A DNA stretch of 64,000 bases from Nocardia huaxiensis. Its GTDB lineage: Bacteria; Actinomycetota; Actinomycetes; Mycobacteriales; Mycobacteriaceae. Positions 40,749 to 49,060 of this stretch are shown in pieces. How positions within the stretch are numbered: the first letter of the stretch is position 1; each line of letters starts with the position of its first letter. The stretch is taken from contig NZ_CP059399.1 in the NCBI RefSeq assembly GCF_013744875.1, forward strand, positions 5,022,001 through 5,086,000, in the 5' to 3' direction. Both the position numbers and the translations under genes were made by a program. The notes under the pieces are model-generated. The model saw only the letters and a list, made by a program, of their open reading frames with translations. It did not search any database and was not told where the DNA came from.

Positions 40749-41428
40749 TCACCACCATCGTCCTCGACATCGAGGGAACCACCAGCCCGACGAGCTCGGT
40801 CCGCGAGGAACTCTACGGCTACACCCGCACCCGCCTGCCCGGCTGGCTGGCCGAAAACCAGGGCGGCGCAGCCGATCCCATCCTCGCCGCCACCCGCATC
40901 CAGGCCGACCGCCCCGACGCGGACGCGGCCGAGGTGGCGCGGATCCTCATCGACTGGCTCAACACCGATGTGAAATCCGAACCCCTGAAGGCGGCCCAGG
41001 GCATCATCTGCGCCGAGGGCTTCCGCAACGGGTCGCTGTTCGGTGAGTTCTTCGAGGACGTCGCGCCCGCCCTGCGGGCCTGGCGTGCCTCGGGGCATGA
41101 GCTCTACATCTACTCGTCGGGTTCGGTCCGCAATCAGAAGGACTGGTTCGAATTCGCCCGCGGCGGAGATCTTTCCCCGCTCATCAGCGGCCACTTCGAC
41201 CTCTCCACGGCCGGGCCCAAGCGCGAGGCCTCGTCGTACGAGAAGATCGCCGGGGCCATCGGCGTCGCGCCCGAGCACATTCTCTTCCTCTCGGATCACC
41301 CGGACGAACTGGATGCCGCCGTGGCCGCCGGCTGGTCCGCCATCGGCGTCTCCCGCCCCGGCGAGCCCAACCCACCCCGCGAACCCCACCGCTACATCAG
41401 CGATTTCGGAGACCTCGACCTCCCCTGA
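40745..41428 (+). CDS. mtnC: Enolase-phosphatase (MtnC)
   Basis: 227 aa, HAD superfamily. The start MITTIVLDIEGTTSPTSSV contains the phosphatase nucleophile Asp8 and the bifunctional Glu10 of the E1 enzyme. Later SSGS, PKREASSYEKI and FLSDHPDELDAA give HAD motifs II-IV. It enolises and dephosphorylates the diketone intermediate of methionine salvage. It overlaps mtnD by ATGA. The final transaminase and the initial MTA enzymes are not in the window. Confidence 0.92.
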   Translation: MITTIVLDIEGTTSPTSSVREELYGYTRTRLPGWLAENQGGAADPILAATRIQADRPDADAAEVARILIDWLNTDVKSEPLKAAQGIICAEGFRNGSLFGEFFEDVAPALRAWRASGHELYIYSSGSVRNQKDWFEFARGGDLSPLISGHFDLSTAGPKREASSYEKIAGAIGVAPEHILFLSDHPDELDAAVAAGWSAIGVSRPGEPNPPREPHRYISDFGDLDLP

Positions 41429-41460
41429 CAGCGGTGACCGGGCCGCCCGGGTGACCGCTG
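41429..41460 (+). terminator. Hairpin after the mtn operon
   Basis: CAGCGGT pairs with ACCGCTG, with an inner CCGGG/CCCGG stem, directly after the mtnC stop. Likely end of the mtnAB-D-C transcript, with no T-run. Confidence 0.5.
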
Positions 41461-41492
41461 CGCCGGCGGTTCAGCTTTCGTAGCCTGGACCG

Positions 41493-42347
41493 GTGGGAGT
41501 TGTGGATATCGGCGAGCCCGGTGCGGGATGGGATTTCGCGGGCCCGCGTGCGGTCGCGCCGTCGGGCGCCGCCGTCATCGGATACCGGGATGTGCGTGGC
41601 GCCGGGCTGGACCTGCGGGTGGCCGCGACGGCGGCGGTCGCGGTGGTGATCGAGTTCGGGGGACGCGAACTGATTGTCGACGATGCCGGTGGCCGGCAGG
41701 CCCTGGGCGGGTTCGTCGTGGGACTTCCCATGTCGGCCATGCGCATTCGCGCCCGCCACGCGGAGTGCGTCGAGGTTCGCCTGTCGCCGATCCAGGCGTA
41801 CTCCCTGCTGGGCGTTGCCGCCAACGATCTGGGCCATGGCGTTGTCCCACTGGAGCAGCTGTGGGGATCGCAGGCCCGGCGACTGCGGGAGCGGCTCGCG
41901 GACGCCGGGAACTGGGAGGAACGGTTCGCCCTGACGAAATCGGTTCTGGCGCAGTGCGACAGGCCGGCACGCACACCCGATCCCGAGGTGGTCGCCGCCT
42001 GGCGTCGCATACTCGCCTCCGGTGGCCAGGCGAAGGTCTCCGAGCTCGCCGAATCTCTCGGATGGAGCCGCAAACGGCTCTGGGCGCGGTTCGAATCCCA
42101 GATCGGCCTGACCCCCAAGCGGGCGGCGATGCTGGTCCGATTCCGGTGCGCGGTCGACGGTTTGCTGGCGGGCCGGCCCGCCGCCGATGTCGCCGCGGTG
42201 TGCGGGTACACCGATCAAGCCCACCTGTGCCGGGACGTGGCGATCTTCGCCGATCGCACACCGGGTGCGCTGCACACCGGCGACCTGCCGGCCATCGCCC
42301 GGGATCGATACCGGGCCTGGGGAACATTTTTCCAATCTCCGGCGTGA
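41493..42347 (+). CDS. AraC-family regulator (paralogue of 29287-30105)
   Basis: 284 aa. It has the same layout as the AraC protein near ectD: a beta-rich N-terminal sensing region, then VSELAESLGWSRKRLWARFE and a second HTH (ADVAAVCGYTDQAHLCRD), ending DRTPGAL. An internal cluster AKVSELAESLGWSRKRLW closely resembles the other copy. It is followed 54 bases later by a DUF998 membrane-protein gene, a frequent neighbour of AraC regulators. Confidence 0.85.
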   Translation: MGVVDIGEPGAGWDFAGPRAVAPSGAAVIGYRDVRGAGLDLRVAATAAVAVVIEFGGRELIVDDAGGRQALGGFVVGLPMSAMRIRARHAECVEVRLSPIQAYSLLGVAANDLGHGVVPLEQLWGSQARRLRERLADAGNWEERFALTKSVLAQCDRPARTPDPEVVAAWRRILASGGQAKVSELAESLGWSRKRLWARFESQIGLTPKRAAMLVRFRCAVDGLLAGRPAADVAAVCGYTDQAHLCRDVAIFADRTPGALHTGDLPAIARDRYRAWGTFFQSPA

Positions 42348-42401
42348 CCGATAGGTCGATAGTGGTGGTCGCCCACCCCGATCGACGAGAGGACACGTGT
42401 C

Positions 42402-43088
42402 GTGACCGACACCCTCGGCCCGGATACCACTGCGCGAAGCACCCGAACGCAGTCAGCGACAGTGCGAATACTGTTGGCCTGCGGCATCATTGCTCCGCTG
42501 CTCAACATCACTGTCGTTCTCGTCCTCGGGGCGATACGGCCTGACTACGACCCCTGGGTAGTTCCCGACAGCAACCTCGAATTGGGACCCGGCGGGTGGA
42601 TGCAGATAGCCAACTACATCGTCACCGGAACGCTCCTGCTCGCCTTCACCATGGGGATCAGGCCGCTGCTTCGGTCCGGACGCGAATCCACGTGGGGCCC
42701 CATCCTGCTCGGCAGCTATGGCCTCACCTTCCTCGCCATCGGGCCCATCCTGCCCGACCCGTCGCTGGGCTACCCGGCGGGAGCGTCGGAGGAACTGACC
42801 GTTCACGGCGCCGTGCACAGCCTCCTGGGCCTGGTTCAGTTCGCGTCGCTGACCGCGGCCTGCTTCCTGCTGGCAGGACTCGGGAACCGCAGCTGGTCCC
42901 GGTATTCGAGGGCTACCGGACTGTTGGTCGCCACGTCCTACGTCGCCTTCGCCCTCACCGCGAAACTGTGGGACGGGGGACCCGCCGGGCTCATCGAACG
43001 GATCGGGATCTTCGCCGGCGGACTCTGGGTCGCGCTGCTGGCGTTGCGCCTGATGCGCGGCTCGATCCCACGCACGCCTGTCGCATAG
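42402..43088 (+). CDS. DUF998-family membrane protein
   Basis: 228 aa with about six transmembrane helices, including VRILLACGIIAPLLNITVVL and NYIVTGTLLLAFTMGIRPL. The conserved DUF998 residues are in ISNLELGPGGWMQIANY-like sequence and the Pro-rich loop GPILPDPSLGYP. The function of the family is unknown; possibly a small-molecule or lipid-associated membrane protein. Likely regulated with or by the AraC protein upstream. Confidence 0.82.
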   Translation: MTDTLGPDTTARSTRTQSATVRILLACGIIAPLLNITVVLVLGAIRPDYDPWVVPDSNLELGPGGWMQIANYIVTGTLLLAFTMGIRPLLRSGRESTWGPILLGSYGLTFLAIGPILPDPSLGYPAGASEELTVHGAVHSLLGLVQFASLTAACFLLAGLGNRSWSRYSRATGLLVATSYVAFALTAKLWDGGPAGLIERIGIFAGGLWVALLALRLMRGSIPRTPVA

Positions 43089-43136
43089 CCGGATGGTTGG
43101 CCGACGGATCGGATGCTCATCGATGGGCGGTCATGC

Positions 43137-43607
43137 TCACCAGCTCAGGATCGCTTCGGCTTCACCGTCGATCGTGCGGCCGGTGGGCTGGAAGCCCAGG
43201 GATCGGTAGAAGCCTTCCGCACTGGCCGGGCCGCGCCGGTAGCTGACGTAGAGCGCGGTCGTGCCACGAGCTTTCAGCTGCGTGACGAGGATGTCGATCG
43301 CTCGCCGGCCAACGCCCTTGCCCTGGTGCGGGCCGGCGATCATGAAGCGCCACAGGGAAACGCCGGGTTGGTCGGAGTCCATGGCGAGATCGAGCATGAG
43401 GAATCCGACAGGCTGCTCGCCGCAGTAGACGCCGCGAAACCAGGCCGCGTCGGTGAAGTGGGCCTGGGCCATGGATATGCCGTTGTCGACCACCAACTTC
43501 CGTTGCTCGACAGGCAGGGATTCGCTGAGTTTGCACACCTCGTAGACGGTCTCCGCGGTAACCCTGCGCAGCGTTACGTCCGATCCGGGCTCGGTTGAAT
43601 TGTTCAT
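43137..43607 (-). CDS. GNAT-family N-acetyltransferase (BltD/PaiA-like)
   Basis: 156 aa. The acetyl-CoA loop is GPHQGKGVGRRAIDIL, and WRFMIAGP marks the preceding strand. LRRVTAETVYEVCKLSE begins the fold, and the C-terminal GFYRSLGFQPTG is typical. It resembles polyamine acetyltransferases (BltD, PaiA) that inactivate spermidine, though this is by pattern only. It is a single gene, convergent with the DUF998 gene. Confidence 0.85.
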   Translation of the reverse strand: MNNSTEPGSDVTLRRVTAETVYEVCKLSESLPVEQRKLVVDNGISMAQAHFTDAAWFRGVYCGEQPVGFLMLDLAMDSDQPGVSLWRFMIAGPHQGKGVGRRAIDILVTQLKARGTTALYVSYRRGPASAEGFYRSLGFQPTGRTIDGEAEAILSW

Positions 43608-43794
43608 CGCGGCTTTCGTGGTGGACGGTGAGCGGTGGTGGCCACGTACGCCGGGCCTGACTCCATCCTCGGTGGGTTCGCGATTCGGGGACAGAGTCGT
43701 CCGGCCTGAATCCCACGGGACGATCGGAAGAGAACACTCCGGAAGTGATCGACCGCATTGTGCTGCGCCGGGCGGACGAGAGAAGGTTCGCCGG

Positions 43795-44757
43795 CTATTC
43801 GAGGTAGTCCTGCAGCAGTTGTGAGCGGGAGGGATGGCGCAGTTTGGACATCGTCTTCGATTCGATCTGCCGGATCCGTTCCCGGGTCACGCCGTAGACC
43901 CTGCCGATGTCGTCGAGGGTTCGCGGCCGGCCGTCGTCCAAGCCGTAGCGCAGGCGCATGACGCCGGCTTCTCGTTCGCTGAGGGTGCCGAGTACGGCGT
44001 GCAGCTGTTCTTGCAGAAAGAGGAAGGACACCGCGTCGATCGCGGTGACCGCCTCGGAATCTTCGATGAAGTCGCCGAGCTGGGTGGTGCCTTCCTCGCC
44101 GACCGTCTGGTCCAGCGAGATCGGTTCTCGTGCGATCTGCCGAATCTCCAGGACCTTCGCGGGTGTGATTCCGAGTTGCGCGGCAAGCTCTTCGGGTGTG
44201 GCCTCACGGTCGAGTTGCTGGAACAGTTCGCGCTGTACCCGGCCGAGCTTGTTGATGATCTCCACCATGTGGACCGGTATGCGGATGGTGCGGGACTGGT
44301 CGGCCATGGCACGTGAGATGGCCTGCCGAATCCACCAGGTGGCATAGGTCGAGAACTTGAATCCCTTTTGGTAGTCGAATTTTTCGACCGCACGCACCAG
44401 GCCGAGGTTGCCTTCCTGGATCAGGTCGAGGAAGGCCATGCCGCGCCCGGTATAGCGTTTGGCGATGGACACCACCAGGCGCAGATTCGCCTCGAGCAGA
44501 TGATCTTTGGCTCGGGTGCCGTCGCGGGCGATGAGGGTCAGGTCTCGCCGGTATGCCGTGCCGAGACCGGAGGGCGCCTCGGATTCGGTTCGCAGCTTTT
44601 CCGCCGCGTACAGTCCGACCTCGATCCGCACCGCCAGCTCGACCTCCTGGTCCGCCGACAGCAGCGGCACCCGGCCGATCTGCTTCAGATAGGCGCGAAT
44701 CGAGTCCCCGCCGGTAGCGCCGCCCGCATTGTCGGTCTTGCCTGGAGTGGGTGCCAC
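43795..44757 (-). CDS. sigB: Principal-like sigma factor, SigB-type
   Basis: 320 aa from a GTG at 44757 (GGAG eight bases upstream); the longer frame is not needed, and 320 aa matches SigB proteins. Region 1.2 ([20 protein letters not shown]), region 2 with the promoter-melting [19 protein letters not shown], region 3 and region 4 with [26 protein letters not shown] are all present. It binds core RNA polymerase and recognises -10/-35 promoters of housekeeping-like and stress genes. The upstream region is divergent from no close gene. Non-essential group 2 sigma factor is the most likely class. Confidence 0.88.
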   Translation of the reverse strand: MAPTPGKTDNAGGATGGDSIRAYLKQIGRVPLLSADQEVELAVRIEVGLYAAEKLRTESEAPSGLGTAYRRDLTLIARDGTRAKDHLLEANLRLVVSIAKRYTGRGMAFLDLIQEGNLGLVRAVEKFDYQKGFKFSTYATWWIRQAISRAMADQSRTIRIPVHMVEIINKLGRVQRELFQQLDREATPEELAAQLGITPAKVLEIRQIAREPISLDQTVGEEGTTQLGDFIEDSEAVTAIDAVSFLFLQEQLHAVLGTLSEREAGVMRLRYGLDDGRPRTLDDIGRVYGVTRERIRQIESKTMSKLRHPSRSQLLQDYLE

Positions 44758-45003
44758 ATTCGCCTCTCCGAGAAATTCGGGTGGCATCGCGATTCCGAGA
44801 AGCAGGACCGCAGAGAGGCCTCGAACGGCTCGGCAATCACCGAGGCCACTGTCCAGCGTACTGGGCCTGCGCCGCTGTCCGGCCGCACACACGCCGGGTA
44901 TCGACGATCAGCCCCGACGGCGGTCCCCGCGATGATCCGGACTTGGCCGGCTGCGGCATGGTCAAGGCCCCGTGAGGACCGCCGAATTCTTCGGGCGGAC
45001 AGG

Positions 45004-45594
45004 TCAACTGGTGACGCGGGTGGCGGCGCGGTCGATGAGGTACTCGACCAGCGTCATGAGGACGTTCTTGCAGGAGCCGCGGTCGCGGGCGTCACAGAGC
45101 AGCACCGGGATGTGCTCGTCGAGGTCGAGGGCGTCGCGGACCTCCACCGGGGTGTAGAGGGGTGCGCCCTCGAAGCAGTTCACCGCCACCGTGAAAGCCA
45201 CACCACGGCGTTCGAAGAAATCGATTGCGGCGAAGGAGCCTTCGAGGCGACGGGTGTCGGCCAGGACCACCGCGCCCAGCGCGCCGCGCGCCAGTTCGTC
45301 CCACAGGAACCAGAAGCGGTCCTGCCCGGGGGTGCCGAACAGGTAGAGGACCAGGTTCTGGTCGATGGTGATGCGGCCGAAGTCGAGGGCCACCGTGGTG
45401 GTGGTCTTGCCCTCGACGCCACTGAGATCGTCCACGCCGGTGGACAATTCGGTGATCAGTTCTTCGGTGCGCAGCGGGGTGATCTCGCTGATCGCGGAGA
45501 CCATGGTGGTTTTGCCGACCCCGAAGCCGCCCGCGATGAGAATCTTCACCGAGGCGGCCAGGGGCCGGGATGAGTCAAAGTTTTCGGATGCCAT
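45004..45594 (-). CDS. cvnD: Conservon Ras-like GTPase (CvnD)
   Basis: 196 aa. The P-loop is GGFGVGKTTMVS, followed by the Switch II-like LYLFGTPGQDRFWFLWDEL, and specificity residues VNCF and CDARDRGS replace the usual NKxD. It is a small MglA-like GTPase of actinobacterial conservons, thought to associate with the sensor kinase CvnA and the roadblock protein CvnB at the membrane. It overlaps the CvnC gene start by 20 bases. Confidence 0.9.
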   Translation of the reverse strand: MASENFDSSRPLAASVKILIAGGFGVGKTTMVSAISEITPLRTEELITELSTGVDDLSGVEGKTTTTVALDFGRITIDQNLVLYLFGTPGQDRFWFLWDELARGALGAVVLADTRRLEGSFAAIDFFERRGVAFTVAVNCFEGAPLYTPVEVRDALDLDEHIPVLLCDARDRGSCKNVLMTLVEYLIDRAATRVTS

Positions 45595-45952
45595 CGAGTA
45601 CAGCTCGCAGAATGTTGAGGTCGTCGGATCCGTTCTCGGGCATGGCCGGAGCGCGGAATTTGAGTAGGCCGTCGGCGATCAGGTCGCCGACGAGAATCTT
45701 GGTCACCGCCAGTGGCAGCCGCAGCGCGGCCGACACCTCGGCCACCGACAGGGGCAGCCGGCACAACCGCACGATATCGGTGTACTCCGGTTCGACCCGG
45801 CGCAGCGGCGGCGCCATATTCGGCACCACCACCACGGTGAGCATGTCGAGATCGTGCCCCGCCCCCATGGTTCGGCCGCCGGTCCTCGCATAGGGGCGCA
45901 CGAGGGGACCGGCAGCGTCGTCGAACCACTGTTCGCCCGGCCGCGGCGTCAT
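45575..45952 (-). CDS. cvnC: Conservon DUF742 protein (CvnC)
   Basis: 125 aa. VRPYARTGGRTMGAGHDLDML opens a DUF742 domain and VEPEYTDIVRLCRLPLSVAE, VGDLIADGLLKFRAP continue it. DUF742 proteins are winged-helix-like and belong to every conservon. It sits in order cvnB-cvnC-cvnD, with overlaps both sides: four bases with CvnB, 20 with CvnD. It probably forms a complex with CvnA, CvnB and CvnD. Confidence 0.88.
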   Translation of the reverse strand: MTPRPGEQWFDDAAGPLVRPYARTGGRTMGAGHDLDMLTVVVVPNMAPPLRRVEPEYTDIVRLCRLPLSVAEVSAALRLPLAVTKILVGDLIADGLLKFRAPAMPENGSDDLNILRAVLDGIRKL

Positions 45953-46374
45953 GACAGCCGGGGGTTGACCTGTCCGGCCAGCGGCTGGCGCGGGGAGGTG
46001 GACAGATAGGTGCCGACACGCTGGACCGTGAGGTTCATTTCGTACGCGACCATGCCTAGGTTGGCCTGCTCGGTGGCCTGCAGCGCCAGGCAGGCGTGAC
46101 TGCCCGCGGCGGTCACGAAGAGCACCGCCCGGTCGAGTTCGATGACCGCCTGGCGTACGCCACCGCCGTCGAAACGCGTTCCCGCGCTGCGCGCCAGCCC
46201 GTAGAGCGTGGAGGACATGGCGCCGAAGTGCTCGGCGTCCTCACGGCTCATCGAGGAGGAACGGCCCAGCAGCAGCCCGTCGGTGGAGTGCACCACCGCG
46301 TGCCGCACACCCGCGAGCCGATCGACCAGATCGTCGAGAAGCCAGTTGAGATCACCAGCGTTTGAGATGGTCAC
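45949..46374 (-). CDS. cvnB: Conservon roadblock/LC7 protein (CvnB)
   Basis: 141 aa from a GTG at 46374, preceded by AGGAAGG; an ATG ten codons earlier is possible. NWLLDDLVDRLAGVRHAVVHS, STDGLLLGRSSSM and GGGVRQAVIELDRAVLFVTA are the roadblock/LC7 landmarks. It probably acts as the MglB-like regulator of the CvnD GTPase. It overlaps the 3' end of the CvnA-type kinase by 23 bases. Confidence 0.88.
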   Translation of the reverse strand: MTISNAGDLNWLLDDLVDRLAGVRHAVVHSTDGLLLGRSSSMSREDAEHFGAMSSTLYGLARSAGTRFDGGGVRQAVIELDRAVLFVTAAGSHACLALQATEQANLGMVAYEMNLTVQRVGTYLSTSPRQPLAGQVNPRLS

Positions 46375-48889
46375 CGTCGCCTTCCTGTCTGTCCTGAATT
46401 CCATTGGACGTCGGCGCGTTCGCACTCGGATCGGCCTGCCGGCCCTGCCTGGTTCCGTTCGCGATCGCGGACATGAGGTCTCGGGCCTGCTCGGCCGTGC
46501 GGGTAGGCTCGGGCGGCGCCTCCTGGGTCGCCTTCTCCTGCGCCAATTCCGGTGCGAGACTTGCCTGCCGGCGCCTGCGCGGGAGCGCGGGCCGACCGTC
46601 GGAGCCAGTGTAATGCGAACCACCGAATTCGGAAGAGCGGAAACCGTTTTCCCGTGGTATCTGCGGCTGCGGGCGGTCGCGCCACGAATTCGGATTGGTC
46701 GGCGGATCGAACGGTGCGGGGGTGTCGAAGGACATCTGCTGCGGGAATCGGTGATCGGGGTGCGCGGCGGGCGGCGCCGGCGCGGCGGGCGCGGGTTCGT
46801 CGGGCGCACTGTGCCGGGCGGCGGGAAGCGCGATGCTGTTCCCGGCTGCGGGCAGCGCGTGTGCGCCCGTGGCGGCCAGAGCGTGGGTTCCGGTCGTGGT
46901 GGCGTCGAGTTGGCGCGGCACGGCCGGGATTTCGCCGGTGCGGCCCGCGGGCACGGTGAGCCCCGACGGCACCAGCACAATGGCGCGCACGCCGCCGTAA
47001 TCGGATTCGGTGAGCCGCACCGAGATTCCGTTGCGCACCGCCAGCTGGGCGACCACGAACATGCCCAGCCGGGAATCCTCCGACAGGGTGGTGACACCGA
47101 AGTCCGGTGGATTGCGCAGCATGTCGTTGATGCGGGCGATCTCCGGCTCTGGAATGCCCATGCCCTGATCGATGATCTCGACCGCCACCCCCTTGCCGAC
47201 CACATTGCCGCGCACCGACACCTGCGACTGCGGCGGCGAGAAGTGCGCGGCATTGTCGACCAGCTCGGCGATCAGGTGCACGAGGTCGGCCACCGCGGTG
47301 CCGGCCACCGAAACCTCGGGCAGCCGCGCGATTTTCACGCGCGTGTAGTCCAGGGCCTCACCCACGCCACTGCGCACCACCTCGACCAGCTGGACGGGAT
47401 TGCGCCACTGCCGGCCGGGCTGGCCGCCCGCGAGAATGATCAGGTTCTCGGCATTGCGGCGTTCGCGGGTGGCCAGATGGTCCAGGCGGAAGAACAATTC
47501 GAGCAGCGCCGGATCCTCCTGCTTGGATTCGGCCTCGTCGAGCACCTCCAGCTGCCGGTGCACCACGACCTGGCTGCGGTGGGCGATATTGAGGAACACC
47601 GACTTCACGCCCTCGCGGGTGCGGGATTCGGTGATGGCCGCCGCGACCGCCGCCGCGTGCGCGTGACTGAACGCCTGCGCCACCTGACCGATCTCGTCGC
47701 CGCCGAAATCCAGTGGCGGCGTCTCGGTCTGCGGATCCACCTGCTCGCCCTCGCGCAGCTTGCGCATGATCTCGGGCAGCCGCTCGTCCGCGAGGGCGAA
47801 GGTCTGGTCGCGTAGTCGCTTGAGGCGGCGGATGATCCGGTTCGCCAGCACCAGCGCCACCAGGAAGGCGAGCACCGCCACCGCGAACAGCGCGGACCCG
47901 GCGAGGGCGGAATTGCGGGCATCGGTTTCGGCCGCGTCGACGGCCAGGCCCTGGGCGTGCTGGCTCTGGCTGTCCCACAGCTCCAGCAGCGCCGTGTTCA
48001 CTTCATTGGCGGCTGCCTGCCACTCTTCGACGGTGAACGGCAGCGGGTCCGGTTCGGTCTTCGGCTTGACGGCGGTGATCGGGTCCAGGGCGCGCGCGAT
48101 GAAGGAGTTCTCCATGAACGCCAGCCGCCCCCACGACGGCATGGCGGTGATGGCCTGGGCCGCCGCCACCCGCTCCTGCTCGTCGGTGGTGGCCATGCCC
48201 TCGATGCTGACCCGATAGCCGCCGACCAGCCGCGAGAACTCCGCGGCCAGCTCCGGGGGCAGGGTGCCGTCATTGGCCAGGATGCTCGCCAAGGAGGTGC
48301 TGCGGGACAGCATTTCGGACGCGCCGACGATGGTGAGGGTCTCGCCGGTCTCCACGGCCACCTCCGCCGAGGGCGCGGTGGTCTGCACGGCCTGCGTGCC
48401 GATGGAGATGACATCGAGCAGGTGGCTGTAGAAGGTGTAGGTGTCCGACAGCGTCAGCGCGTGCGCGTCGACCTGCGTGCGCACCGCGGCCAGTTGGGCG
48501 ATGAGCGTATTGAATCCGCCCACATCGCCCTTCACGCCCTCCGGACCCAGATCCTCCATGGTGGCGGTGGTGGGCGCGAACGCCCGCAGCGCGGCATCGA
48601 GCCGTAACCGAGCCTGCGCCACGCCTTTCGGATTCGGGGCCTCGCCGCCCAGCTGGGCCAGCGTCAGCTGCCGCTCCTGCTGGACCGAGCCCACCAGCTC
48701 CTTGGTCAGCGGTGTGAAGTCGCGCAGCGCTACCGCCCAGTCGCGTGCGTTGCGGCCTTCGACCACAAGGTATCCCGCGCCACCCACACCGATCACGAGC
48801 AGCGCCAGGCTCGGAACGAGTGCGATGGCGAGAACGCGGGTGCGGACACCGAGTCTCGCTGTGAACATCGGCACAACGTATCGGGACAT
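46352..48889 (-). CDS. cvnA: Conservon sensor histidine kinase-like protein (CvnA), downstream copy
   Basis: 845 aa. The N-terminal transmembrane helix (LAIALVPSLALLVIGVGG) is followed by a large NIT nitrate/nitrite-sensing outer domain to about residue 330. A second helix, a HAMP region with IIRRLKRLRDQT, a His-kinase dimerisation-like helix (EGVKSVFLNIAHRSQVVVHRQ, split at its His residues) and a HATPase domain with ELVDNAAHFSPPQ and GMGIPEPE follow. The long C-terminal tail is Pro/Ala-rich and disordered. The sensor would pass an outside signal to CvnB/CvnD. It overlaps CvnB. Confidence 0.9.
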   Translation of the reverse strand: MSRYVVPMFTARLGVRTRVLAIALVPSLALLVIGVGGAGYLVVEGRNARDWAVALRDFTPLTKELVGSVQQERQLTLAQLGGEAPNPKGVAQARLRLDAALRAFAPTTATMEDLGPEGVKGDVGGFNTLIAQLAAVRTQVDAHALTLSDTYTFYSHLLDVISIGTQAVQTTAPSAEVAVETGETLTIVGASEMLSRSTSLASILANDGTLPPELAAEFSRLVGGYRVSIEGMATTDEQERVAAAQAITAMPSWGRLAFMENSFIARALDPITAVKPKTEPDPLPFTVEEWQAAANEVNTALLELWDSQSQHAQGLAVDAAETDARNSALAGSALFAVAVLAFLVALVLANRIIRRLKRLRDQTFALADERLPEIMRKLREGEQVDPQTETPPLDFGGDEIGQVAQAFSHAHAAAVAAAITESRTREGVKSVFLNIAHRSQVVVHRQLEVLDEAESKQEDPALLELFFRLDHLATRERRNAENLIILAGGQPGRQWRNPVQLVEVVRSGVGEALDYTRVKIARLPEVSVAGTAVADLVHLIAELVDNAAHFSPPQSQVSVRGNVVGKGVAVEIIDQGMGIPEPEIARINDMLRNPPDFGVTTLSEDSRLGMFVVAQLAVRNGISVRLTESDYGGVRAIVLVPSGLTVPAGRTGEIPAVPRQLDATTTGTHALAATGAHALPAAGNSIALPAARHSAPDEPAPAAPAPPAAHPDHRFPQQMSFDTPAPFDPPTNPNSWRDRPQPQIPRENGFRSSEFGGSHYTGSDGRPALPRRRRQASLAPELAQEKATQEAPPEPTRTAEQARDLMSAIANGTRQGRQADPSANAPTSNGIQDRQEGDGDHLKRW

Positions 48890-49060
48890 ATGTCACATAC
48901 GTTGCGGATATCCCGTTGAGCGGAACCAAGATTGACTGTCAGAGCCATGCGTGCATCGGAATGATGGTTTCGCGGTGCCGGATTCGTGTGCGCGCCGTGG
49001 GCGGCCCGGACGCTCGCTGTCCAGGTTCGCACCGAACCCGCAGCGGGCCGGGATGATTCG

